A stretch of DNA of 26,499 nucleotides. Source: UBA2266 sp964406945 (GTDB lineage: Bacteria > Planctomycetota > Phycisphaerae > Sedimentisphaerales > Anaerobacaceae). A model generated the notes under the pieces. That model had not been told where the DNA came from, did no database searches, and was given only the letters and a program-made list of their open reading frames with translations. A program made the translations under genes and the position numbers. Below are positions 15,314-22,620 of the stretch, piece after piece. The first letter of the stretch is position 1. Each line of letters opens with the position of its first letter. The DNA lies in the NCBI GenBank assembly GCA_964406945.1, contig CAYOTO010000043.1:1-26499 (forward strand), written 5' to 3'.

Positions 15314-16345
15314 TTACTGGTCGCCCCCATTAAGCCATTGCTGTGCAAATCGCATGAAGTCTGCAAAATCAACATCGCCGTCCTGGTCGCTGTCGGCCCC
15401 GGCGCAGAAAGCCGGCGATTTGCAGTCGTTGTCACCATAATACATCGCAAATACCGCAGCATCCGCAAAGTTTATGAATCCGTCTGCGGTAAAATCCCCA
15501 GCCGCCGTAGCAGGAACAACGCTCCTGATCCAATCCGCGTAGGAACTTAACCTCACCGCATCGATCAGGTCCGGCTCTTCCGTTTCCGGATTGTCCCTGT
15601 CTCTGAACCAACTCTCCCAGATAACGTAATCCGGATCATCCTCACGGCCGAACTCGTAATGAACCTCCACCCCCCGGGAAAGCCCCGCCAGTTTCCACGA
15701 ACCCCGGTGCTTGATAAACCATCCGCCGCCCGAATCGTATCTTGCCGGACTGCACTCGTAATCCGTAGCATCGCCTGTCTCAAGCATATCGAAATCCGCC
15801 AGCAGTATATCCGAAACCAGAGTTTCGATTGCGCTGTCTTGTTCGGTTCGCTCGATTCGATTGGTTCCCATCCGCAACGTAATGTTGGGCTGGCCATCCC
15901 ATGCGTATCCGTACGGGATTCCGTTGCTGATCAGACGCTCTGCCCGCCCGTTTCCGTACCCGGCGATCACGACTTCCTTGCCGGACTCGCGTCGCAGGTG
16001 GTAAATCTCCACGAAATCCCGCAAATGCGCACCCCGCAGCTTCACCACGCGCAGGTCCGCCGAAGGGTGCTCCCATATCTCCTCGACTTTATAGCTCCCC
16101 CCGTCGATTCGCACGAAGATCGACGGACTGTAACTCTGATGCCTTGTAGTAACCACGCAATTGTGAGATATCGCAATCACGCATCCGAATCCGCCCCATC
16201 TGCCTATCACCGATGCGCTGGGCCGATCTGTCCATTCTGCCTCATTGGGCTCGCCCAAAGCATGCAGAACCACCGCTCGGGCATTACCCGCTCCAAGGCC
16301 CGAAATCAAAAGCGTGCAAAGCAGAATGGCTCCAGAGAACCTCAT
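15314..16345 (-). CDS. Secreted trypsin-like (S1) serine protease with a C-terminal dockerin-like module
   Basis: A 343-residue exported protein. A signal peptide 'MRFSGAILLCTLLISGLGAG' continues to 'NARA' before the cut. The chymotrypsin fold is marked by 'GCVIAISHNCVVTTRHQ' (His69), 'SADLRVVKLRG' (Asp97) and 'YDSGGGWF' (Ser205), so the catalytic triad is complete although the usual GDSGGP is altered. The last 60 residues hold two dockerin-type loops, 'DFTADGFINFADAAVFAMYYG' (slightly degenerate) and 'DSDQDGDVDFADFMRFAQQWL', joined by a linker with two Cys. The substrate is unknown; cleavage of surface or secreted proteins is plausible. Start choice is uncertain. ATG 16345 gives the best signal peptide but has no Shine-Dalgarno site. 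GTG 16405 has AGAGGGG 7 nt before it, but that site lies upstream of the transcription start predicted from the nearby TATAAT. Confidence 0.8.
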   Translation of the reverse strand: MRFSGAILLCTLLISGLGAGNARAVVLHALGEPNEAEWTDRPSASVIGRWGGFGCVIAISHNCVVTTRHQSYSPSIFVRIDGGSYKVEEIWEHPSADLRVVKLRGAHLRDFVEIYHLRRESGKEVVIAGYGNGRAERLISNGIPYGYAWDGQPNITLRMGTNRIERTEQDSAIETLVSDILLADFDMLETGDATDYECSPARYDSGGGWFIKHRGSWKLAGLSRGVEVHYEFGREDDPDYVIWESWFRDRDNPETEEPDLIDAVRLSSYADWIRSVVPATAAGDFTADGFINFADAAVFAMYYGDNDCKSPAFCAGADSDQDGDVDFADFMRFAQQWLNGGDQ

Positions 16346-16420
16346 CACGGAAAACAGAACCCTGACTCCGTCAGCCGGACTTGCTGTTCCGGCGGTCATA
16401 TACACCGATCATCCCCTCTC

Positions 16421-16449
16421 ATTATAACCGATACAGCCCTCTTTTTCAC
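16421..16449 (-). promoter_or_regulatory. Promoter of the protease gene
   Basis: On the minus strand GTGAAA (16449-16444, 4/6), a 17-bp spacer, and a perfect TATAAT (16426-16421). Transcription would start near 16414, giving a leader of about 69 nt to ATG 16345. Confidence 0.5.
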
Positions 16450-16505
16450 GCAGAAACTGCCCTGCAGCCCTATTCAGGCCATGCGGTGAGTATAATTAAA
16501 GCGCC

Positions 16506-16526
16506 GGCGGCTATTGTGATAGCGCC
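16506..16526 (-). terminator. Candidate intrinsic terminator of the polysaccharide operon after ugd
   Basis: On the minus strand GGCGCTAT (16526-16519), a CACA loop, and ATAGCCGCC (16514-16506) pair as eight base pairs with one bulged C. The sequence then runs GGCGC-TTTAATTATA. It begins 5 nt after the ugd stop. The T-tract is short and displaced, so efficiency is uncertain. Confidence 0.45.
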
Positions 16527-16530
16527 ATCT

Positions 16531-17841
16531 TCAACATCGACTCGGGCGCCCCACGCAATGGTATTCGATACCGGCTTCGGCCACCATGTCCGGATCGTAG
16601 AGATTTCTTCCGTCAAAGATGACCGGCCGTCGCAATTTCCGCGCAATCGCCTCGAAATCAGGATTCCTGAACTCCTGCCAGTCCGTCAGAACCACCAGCG
16701 CATCGGCCTCTTCAAGAGCGTCGAAACCGTTCGAACATATTTCGATTCGTCCGTCGAGCGCCTTCGCGGCCGCCTCGCCGGCCTCCGGATCGTAGGCCTT
16801 GATATTCATCCCCGCATCCAGGAATTCTTCTATGCAGTAAATCGCCGGCGATTCCCGAACGTCGTCTGTCCTGGCCTTGAACGCCAGCCCCCAGACAGCC
16901 AGACTGACTTTGTTCTCGCTCCCTGCAAAATAGTCGACCACCCGGCGGGCGAATCTGTGTCGCTGCTCCGCATTAACCCGCTGAACCGCCGCGGCTATAT
17001 GCATTTCGACTCCGTGCTCGCCACCGGTGTGAATCAGAGCCCGCACGTCTTTCGGAAAACAACTCCCGCCGTAGCCGACGCCCGGAAAAAGAAACGCCGA
17101 GCCGATTCGCGAATCGCTACCCAGGCCGCGCCTTACCAGTTCAACGTCCGCCCCCAGAACTTCGCACAAACGCGAAATCTCGTTCATCAGCGAAATCCGC
17201 GTCGCCAGCATAGTGTTCGCCGCATACTTCGTCATCTCGGCCGACGTCGGATCCATAAACAGAATGCGGTTGCTCTTGCGCATGAACGGCGCATACAGAC
17301 GCTTCATGATCGCCCGCACCTTCCGGTTTTCCGTACCGACAATTATGCGCTCCGGGCTCATAAAATCATCGACGGCCGCGCCCTCCTTGAGGAACTCCGG
17401 ATTGCTCACATAGTCGAAGTCACAATCGGTGTGCGACTTGATAATATCAGTCACCTTCCGATGAGTGCCCACCGGAACCGTGCTCTTGGTCACGATGATT
17501 CTGTAATCTGTAAGGTTGCGCCCGATTTCCTCGGCTACCGCGCATATAGCCGACATGTCCGGCGAACCGTCAGTCGAACACGGTGTGCCGACTGCGATGA
17601 AAACGATCGAGCTTGCGTCGAGCCCTTCCTTGAGACTGGTCGAAAACTTAAGCCTGCCGAGTCCTACATTGCGCTGAACGATTTCTGCGAGCCCGCGCTC
17701 GTAGATGGGAATTACACCGTTCTTCAGCGCGCCGATCTTCTCGGCGTCGTTGTCCACACAAACCACATCATTGCCGGCCTCTGCCATACATCCGGCCGTA
17801 ACCAGCCCTACATACCCGATGCCGACTACACAGATTCTCAT
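16531..17841 (-). CDS. ugd: UDP-glucose 6-dehydrogenase
   Basis: A 436-residue enzyme, the usual size. It oxidises UDP-glucose to UDP-glucuronate with two NAD+. The N-terminal Rossmann motif is GIGYVG (7-12). 'FIAVGTPCSTDGSPDMS' and 'TKSTVPVGT' line the NAD site, and 'YVSNPEFLKEGAAVDDF' binds substrate. The catalytic cysteine is Cys261 in GGSCFPKD. 'AVWGLAFKARTDDVRESPA' and 'VIFDGRNLYDP' mark the C-terminal UDP-binding domain. A UDP-N-acetylglucosamine or UDP-mannose-type dehydrogenase is less likely given these UGD-type motifs, but close paralogues exist. The ATG at 17841 has AGGG upstream. It is the third and last gene of the aminotransferase-NusG-ugd operon, 73 nt after the NusG paralogue. 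UDP-glucuronate would feed acidic exopolysaccharide or further nucleotide sugars. Confidence 0.95.
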   Translation of the reverse strand: MRICVVGIGYVGLVTAGCMAEAGNDVVCVDNDAEKIGALKNGVIPIYERGLAEIVQRNVGLGRLKFSTSLKEGLDASSIVFIAVGTPCSTDGSPDMSAICAVAEEIGRNLTDYRIIVTKSTVPVGTHRKVTDIIKSHTDCDFDYVSNPEFLKEGAAVDDFMSPERIIVGTENRKVRAIMKRLYAPFMRKSNRILFMDPTSAEMTKYAANTMLATRISLMNEISRLCEVLGADVELVRRGLGSDSRIGSAFLFPGVGYGGSCFPKDVRALIHTGGEHGVEMHIAAAVQRVNAEQRHRFARRVVDYFAGSENKVSLAVWGLAFKARTDDVRESPAIYCIEEFLDAGMNIKAYDPEAGEAAAKALDGRIEICSNGFDALEEADALVVLTDWQEFRNPDFEAIARKLRRPVIFDGRNLYDPDMVAEAGIEYHCVGRPSRC

Positions 17842-17914
17842 TCCCAGACCCTGAAATCAGCGAAATGAATTTGAAAACCGATATTGTAATGCAACGATAC
17901 TTTAATCGGCCGCT

Positions 17915-18472
17915 CTAGTCCTGTTCATCAATAATTTCTATCATGTCGGTGTCGGTTTCAACACTCGCAGCCTGCCCGAGCATGTCCACCTGCAGCACCA
18001 GACGCATCGTCCCACGCGTCCTTACGACCACTCCTTCGAGCCCTTCCAGAGGCCCGACCGTAACCCGGCATTTCTGCCCTTTCTTGATGTACTGGTGCGG
18101 CTCCAGGGGGGCGCCCACTTCGATAGCCTGCTCTATCTGCAGCAGCTCGTTAAGTAGCAACTCCTGGTCGGTAACGTCGATCACCGTCGCCACCCGATGT
18201 GTCCGCAACAGCTCCAGCCGGTCGACTTCACTTCCACAGAAGAACAGATACCCGCTGAACAGCGGCAAAAGAGTCCGGTACTTACGGTTCCTGCGGCGGG
18301 TCGTCTTCCAGGTCATGGGAAGAAAATAGCTGATCTGCCGCACAATCAGGTCATGAGCAAGAGCCTTCTCGTTACGGCTCTTGGTGTGTGCGACCCACCA
18401 GGTCCCTTCGAATTCGCGGATAGACCGTTCCTGCGGCCAGCTTATAGGAGGATTGTCACTTTCTTTGAGCAA
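17915..18472 (-). CDS. NusG paralogue (RfaH/LoaP/UpxY-type antiterminator)
   Basis: A 185-residue specialised NusG-like factor. Residues about 23-110 form the NGN domain ('GTWWVAHTKSRNEKALAHDL', 'LLPLFSGYLFF', 'LLRTHRVATVIDV'), which binds RNA polymerase. Residues about 128-182 form a KOW domain ('YIKKGQKCRVTVGPLEGLEGV'). Both the lack of the housekeeping 'F-V-G-x-x-x-x-P' context and the location in a sugar operon mark it as a locus-specific paralogue rather than the cell's main NusG. Family members reduce pausing and termination in long polysaccharide operons. Translation appears to start at TTG 18472: a stop codon lies two codons upstream, no ATG or GTG fits, and GAAGGGAAG precedes it. The gene sits between the aminotransferase (45 nt) and ugd (73 nt). 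Confidence 0.88.
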   Translation of the reverse strand: MLKESDNPPISWPQERSIREFEGTWWVAHTKSRNEKALAHDLIVRQISYFLPMTWKTTRRRNRKYRTLLPLFSGYLFFCGSEVDRLELLRTHRVATVIDVTDQELLLNELLQIEQAIEVGAPLEPHQYIKKGQKCRVTVGPLEGLEGVVVRTRGTMRLVLQVDMLGQAASVETDTDMIEIIDEQD

Positions 18473-18517
18473 ACTTCACTTCCCTTCGAAACATCCGCAA
18501 ACATTCATCCCGGATTT

Positions 18518-19618
18518 CTAATTGTAGAACTCCACCACTTTGTCGGCTGCATACCTGATCTGCTCGTCACTCAGCTCCGGGTACACCGGAAGTGAAAGCA
18601 CTTCCTCGACCGCCCGCTCCGCCACCGGCATACTCGCCGGCTCATAACCCAGTTCCGCAAAGCACTCCTGCAAATGCAGCGGCTTCGGATAGAACACCGC
18701 ACAACCCACCCCGTTCTCCGCCAGATGCTTCTGCAACTTGTCCCGCTTCGGGGCCGCTATCGTATACTGATGATAAATACAGAAGTTGCCGTCGGCCACC
18801 ACCGGCGTCTTAACCGGCGAATCACTCAGCAGCTCGTCGTATAAAGCGGCATTCGCCCGCCGCTTTTCATTCCACTGATCCAGATATTGAAGCTTAACAT
18901 CCAGAATCGCACCCTGGATTCCGTCCAGCCGGAAATTACCCCCGATTATCCGGTAAAAGTACCGCGGATCCTGCCCGTGATCGCGCAGAATCTTCAACTT
19001 TGCGGCAAGCTCGTCGTCGTTCGTCGTAACCATCCCGCCGTCGCCGAATCCACCGAGATTCTTCGTCGGATAGAACGAAAAAGCCGCAAGATCGCCGAAA
19101 TTCCCACACTTAACGCCGTTCTGCTCGGCCCCGATCCCCTGGGCCGCATCCTCGATAACAGCTATGCCATGCCGCTGGGCAATGCTCCGAATCTCCTTCA
19201 TCGCAGCACATTGTCCGAAAATGTGCACCGGCAGAATAGCCTTCGTCCTCTCGGTTATCTTCTCTTCGATCAAGCCGGGGTCTAGATTGTAAGTATCCCC
19301 GTCAATATCCGCAAAAACCGGCGTCGCACCCTGGCGGGCAACCGATCCGGCCGTCGCGAAGAACGAAAAAGGACTCGTAATCACCTCGTCGCCCGGCCCC
19401 ACGCCCAGCGCCATAAGGCTGATTATCAACGCATCCGTACCGCTCGATACGCCAATAGCATGCTTACAGGCGAGGTAGGCGGCTACGTTCTCTTCGAATT
19501 TTGCCACCGCCGGACCGAGTGCGAACGCCTGCTTCTCGCACACATCCGTAATCGCCGTCAATGCCTCCTGCTTGTAAGTTGCATATTGTGCTCGCAAATC
19601 CAGTAACGGAACCTGCAT
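18518..19618 (-). CDS. DegT/DnrJ/EryC1/StrS-family PLP aminotransferase (nucleotide-sugar type)
   Basis: A 366-residue sugar aminotransferase. The PLP lysine is Lys186 in 'FSFYPTKNLGGFGDGG', and the cofactor-binding Asp is Asp157 in 'AVIEDAAQGIGA'. 'GVSSGTDALIISLMALGVGPGDEVI' is seen in parts (GVSSGTDAL, GVGPGDEVI) and binds phosphate. 'RLDGIQGAIL' is the usual dimer-interface signature. These enzymes transfer an amino group to a keto-sugar nucleotide. The sequence resembles the WbpE group, which makes 3-amino-uronic acids, but substrate cannot be fixed from sequence. The start is ATG 19618 with AAAGGA 5 nt upstream; 56 extra codons in frame upstream are non-conserved and run into the leader. 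It is the first gene of the operon, with a consensus -35 promoter about 135 nt upstream. Confidence 0.93.
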   Translation of the reverse strand: MQVPLLDLRAQYATYKQEALTAITDVCEKQAFALGPAVAKFEENVAAYLACKHAIGVSSGTDALIISLMALGVGPGDEVITSPFSFFATAGSVARQGATPVFADIDGDTYNLDPGLIEEKITERTKAILPVHIFGQCAAMKEIRSIAQRHGIAVIEDAAQGIGAEQNGVKCGNFGDLAAFSFYPTKNLGGFGDGGMVTTNDDELAAKLKILRDHGQDPRYFYRIIGGNFRLDGIQGAILDVKLQYLDQWNEKRRANAALYDELLSDSPVKTPVVADGNFCIYHQYTIAAPKRDKLQKHLAENGVGCAVFYPKPLHLQECFAELGYEPASMPVAERAVEEVLSLPVYPELSDEQIRYAADKVVEFYN

Positions 19619-19681
19619 CGAATTCCTTTCAATCGCCTTTTGCCGGCATCTGTTGTTCATCCCTGCTGATTCGCCGCAGTG

Positions 19682-19713
19682 GGTCCAATAAGCCCTACGC
19701 CGGGCCGTGGACC
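19682..19713 (-). promoter_or_regulatory. Leader hairpin of the aminotransferase-nusG-ugd operon
   Basis: In the predicted 5' leader, GGTCC (19713-19709) pairs with GGACC (19686-19682), and inside it GCCC (19705-19702) pairs with GGGC (19695-19692) around a GGCGTA loop. It lies about 32 nt after the predicted transcription start. A leader hairpin is the kind of element that NusG paralogues of the LoaP type use, and such a paralogue is the second gene of this operon. Confidence 0.4.
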
Positions 19714-19751
19714 AGTGCCCAACGCCCCGATTTAACCAGAATCGGAGCAAT

Positions 19752-19780
19752 AGTGTAGAAACAGGCCTGCCGATTGTCAA
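19752..19780 (-). promoter_or_regulatory. Promoter of the aminotransferase-nusG-ugd operon
   Basis: On the minus strand a perfect TTGACA (19780-19775), a 17-bp spacer, and TACACT (19757-19752, 4/6). Transcription would start near 19745, giving a leader of about 127 nt. Confidence 0.6.
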
Positions 19781-19817
19781 AGACAATACCCCCTTACAGC
19801 CGATTATTACAATTTGG

Positions 19818-19847
19818 TTGACCCAAGTTTAGGAACGGGCGTATAAA
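19818..19847 (+). promoter_or_regulatory. Promoter of the ATP-grasp gene
   Basis: TTGACC (19818-19823, 5/6), an 18-bp spacer, and TATAAA (19842-19847, 5/6). Transcription would start near 19854, about 66 nt before the ATG. It is divergent from the polysaccharide operon promoter, with 37 bp between the two -35 boxes, so the two could share a regulator. Confidence 0.6.
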
Positions 19848-19919
19848 ACCACCGTACGGCCGCTTTTCCGGTCTGATTGCAAACAAGAACGGTTTTTCAG
19901 CCCCTCTACAGGAGACGCA

Positions 19920-20975
19920 ATGCCGCAACACGGCTCTCATACACAACCCGCAACACCCGGCCCTGAGCATTCTGCCGAATCCAACGCCGTCAATGTTCTT
20001 TTCACCTGCGTCGGCAGAAGGGTATCTCTGGTGAACAGCTTCAGAGCCGCCGCTGGCTCCCTCGGCGTCGAAAGCTCTTTATACGGAACCGACATCACGC
20101 ATCTCAGCAGCGCCCTGCAGCGGTGCGATAAGGGCATCCTCGTCGGCCGAACCGACGACCCCGACTACATCGACCAGAATCTCGAAATCGTCAGGAAGTA
20201 TCATATAGACCTCATCGTACCCACTATCGACCTGGATCTGAAAGTTCTCGCGATCAATCGCCGCCGCTTTGAAGAACTCGGCTGCCGCGTTCTTGTCTCC
20301 GCGCCGGACGTAATCGACATCTGCCAGGACAAACGCAAAACATACCGCTTCCTCACCGAGAACAACTTCGACACACCGCTAACCATGACCGCCGCAGAAG
20401 CCCTTGAAAACAAAGACCTGCCGTGGCCGAGATTCCTCAAGCCCTGGGACGGCCACGCCGCAAAGGGAAATGTGATCGTCGCCGACCGCGACGAACTCAG
20501 ATTTCACGCAAAACGCATCAAAAACGCGATAGTCCAGGAACTGATCGCAGGAGATGAACTCACGTGCGACGCCTGGGTCGATTTCGACATGAAGGTCCGT
20601 TGCGTCGTTCCGCGAAAGAGAATCGAAGTCAGATCAGGCGAAGTCAGTAAGGCCACCATCGTTAAGAATTTGCGAGTTATGAAAGCCGTCTCGCAACTCG
20701 TCGAAACTCTCGGCGCCGGCCCCGGCCTGATAACCGTCCAGTTGTTCTTCACTCCGGACAACAGAATTCGCTTTATGGAAATTAACCCCAGATTCGGCGG
20801 GGGGGCTCCGTTGTCAATCCGGGCGGGCGCGGACTTCCCCAAATGGGCAATACAGGAAACACTCGGAACAGAACCCCGAATTGACTTCGACGGCTATCAG
20901 GATGCTCTCACAATGCTCCGCTACGATGCCGAAGTATGGCTCGACAGCCCCGACAACCTCGGAACCGCCCGCTGA
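19920..20975 (+). CDS. ATP-grasp domain protein (carbamoyl-phosphate synthase large-subunit-like)
   Basis: A 351-residue ATP-grasp ligase. An N-terminal Rossmann-like preATP-grasp domain opens with 'NVLFTCVGRRVSLVNSFRAA' and 'LYGTDIT'. The grasp itself has Lys174 in 'FLKPWDGHAAKGN', 'VQELIAGDELTCDAWVDFDM' and the Mg-binding end 'RFMEINPRFGGGAPLSIRAG' (286-305). Such enzymes join a carboxylate, activated as acyl phosphate, to an amine or similar nucleophile. Stand-alone members of this subgroup often sit in surface-polysaccharide loci, but their substrates are mostly unknown. The ATG at 19920 has GGAG 5 nt upstream. The first 24 residues are Pro/Ser/His-rich and not part of the fold. It is divergent from the aminotransferase operon and converges with the DUF2723 gene, whose stop is 13 nt away. 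Confidence 0.85.
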   Translation: MPQHGSHTQPATPGPEHSAESNAVNVLFTCVGRRVSLVNSFRAAAGSLGVESSLYGTDITHLSSALQRCDKGILVGRTDDPDYIDQNLEIVRKYHIDLIVPTIDLDLKVLAINRRRFEELGCRVLVSAPDVIDICQDKRKTYRFLTENNFDTPLTMTAAEALENKDLPWPRFLKPWDGHAAKGNVIVADRDELRFHAKRIKNAIVQELIAGDELTCDAWVDFDMKVRCVVPRKRIEVRSGEVSKATIVKNLRVMKAVSQLVETLGAGPGLITVQLFFTPDNRIRFMEINPRFGGGAPLSIRAGADFPKWAIQETLGTEPRIDFDGYQDALTMLRYDAEVWLDSPDNLGTAR

Positions 20976-20988
20976 CGCCTCGACGGCT

Positions 20989-22560
20989 TTATCCCCCGGA
21001 ACCATCCGCACACAGGCCAGAAGCGGTCTGCCCTTGCGGAACAATTCGCCAGATCACCCCTTCATCCAGAAAGTCGAACTCGTCGTTTCTAAGAAGGTAG
21101 TCCGGGCAATAGCCCTCCACCGGAGAGACCACATACACCGCACGCGTGGCGACCAGATCCGTAATTGTGTCGCTCGCAAATTGCGGCAGCTTGTACGTTT
21201 CCGCTATGTGAGCCACCAGAGACACATCAGGCCGCATGCCTTCGACCTCCTGAATATACAGCAGCGGCGGGGCGGTCGTGCTGTCGGCGTACAATACGCC
21301 GTTCGGCTCGACCGTACTCAGCGCCTCGTACGCAAACCGCCGGGCGCCGCGATATCCCGTTTTCCACGGCTGCAGAAGGTATTCGTAATCATCTCGATAG
21401 GGCACCACGCGCTGCCGTTGGGCCACTTCCATTCGCCTGGCAACACCCGGCGCCGCAATGTACACCGGAACCGTAACCGGTATCAGAACCAGGATAATGC
21501 CGCAAAGGATCAAACATCTTTTTTTCTCCACGACAACGTGAGTCCCCAGTCCGATCAGAACCGCAACCATCGTGTAAAACGGTATAAAAAACGCGTAGCG
21601 GTCCACCACCGTATACCGAAAAGCAAACAGCAGATAAAGCACCAGCAGGGCCATCACTATTCTGCCGAACCACCGAACAGGCGCAAGCCTGCACACCACA
21701 GCCCCGCCGACGAACGCCAGAATCAGGTTTAGCGTGGGAAAGTTCAGCAGTATCCACAAGACATTCTCTTTGACAATTCTTCCGGAAATAGATGCGTTCA
21801 AAACCGCACCCTGCCAACTGTCTCCGAACGCCGCCGAAGCCAGCGTTGCCCCCAGATCACCCGACTCGATAAGCTCCCTGACGAACAGATATTCCAGCGG
21901 AAACGCCCCGACCACCCACAGAATCGCTCCGATCACAACATCCCGCACGCGCACCGCCTTCTTCGCCAGCAGTACCCCGACCAGCACCAGATAGCATACC
22001 AGGGCGATTGATCCGAGCATATGGTTTGCAACCGAAAGCCCGCTCAAAAAAGCCAGCAGATACAGATATCGGACCCGCCCGCTCTTGGCGTACTGCAGAA
22101 GCACGATTAACTCCGCCAGCAGCAGGGCCACAGTAAGGCAATACGTCTCGGGAATAGCCGCATGCCGCCAGAACGTATGCGATAAAGCCAGAGAACCCGC
22201 CGCCACAATCCCCGCAAACACACGCCCGGTCCACAGACGAATCAACAGGAACAGATTTGCCACTGCTAATGCGGCGATAACCGCCGTAGTCAGATTTACG
22301 CGGTATGCCGGCTCCCCGAACATGAACAACGCGTATTTGGCCCCGATCGCTATCAGATAGTACAGCGGATGCGACAACGCAAGGCCGAAAGGCCCCTCAA
22401 TATCGTTCATCAGCACCCTGTACTGAATCACGCCGCTGTCCTGCCAGACCGGACCCGGAGCGCATGTGCCGACGTACAGCAGCAAAGCCGCCGCAAACAC
22501 ACCCAGATATCCGTAGAAAGCGGACCTTCGGCGGACAGTATTGATACCGTTCTCATCCAT
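20989..22560 (-). CDS. Polytopic DUF2723/GT39-like membrane glycosyltransferase
   Basis: A 523-residue protein with about ten to twelve membrane helices. It has the DUF2723 pattern: a first helix, then 'GPVWQDSGVIQYRVL' (Trp-x-Asp-x-Gly, the acidic site in the first external loop), 'ALSHPLYYLIAIG', 'AYRVNLTTAVIAALAV' and 'LSHTFWRHAAIPETYCL'. The C-terminal 120 residues form a soluble domain. Relatives of this family are GT-C enzymes that transfer sugars from lipid carriers, in some cases to secreted proteins. ATG 22560 is chosen although it lacks a clear ribosome site; a TTG at 22593 is in frame and adds 11 residues. It follows manA by about 60 nt on the same strand, so it probably shares its transcript. 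ManA makes mannose-6-phosphate on the way to mannose donors, which suggests a mannose-type substrate; this is inference only. Confidence 0.8.
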   Translation of the reverse strand: MDENGINTVRRRSAFYGYLGVFAAALLLYVGTCAPGPVWQDSGVIQYRVLMNDIEGPFGLALSHPLYYLIAIGAKYALFMFGEPAYRVNLTTAVIAALAVANLFLLIRLWTGRVFAGIVAAGSLALSHTFWRHAAIPETYCLTVALLLAELIVLLQYAKSGRVRYLYLLAFLSGLSVANHMLGSIALVCYLVLVGVLLAKKAVRVRDVVIGAILWVVGAFPLEYLFVRELIESGDLGATLASAAFGDSWQGAVLNASISGRIVKENVLWILLNFPTLNLILAFVGGAVVCRLAPVRWFGRIVMALLVLYLLFAFRYTVVDRYAFFIPFYTMVAVLIGLGTHVVVEKKRCLILCGIILVLIPVTVPVYIAAPGVARRMEVAQRQRVVPYRDDYEYLLQPWKTGYRGARRFAYEALSTVEPNGVLYADSTTAPPLLYIQEVEGMRPDVSLVAHIAETYKLPQFASDTITDLVATRAVYVVSPVEGYCPDYLLRNDEFDFLDEGVIWRIVPQGQTASGLCADGSGG

Positions 22561-22620
22561 CGAGAGTAAATATCGGCGTTCCAGCGTATTCAATTGCAGA
22601 TTTTCCCCGTTTCCCCTCGC

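Noticed and set aside
19619..19786. 56-codon upstream extension of the aminotransferase
   Set aside because: It covers the predicted promoter, leader hairpin and ribosome site; conserved family sequence begins at 'MQVPLLDL'.
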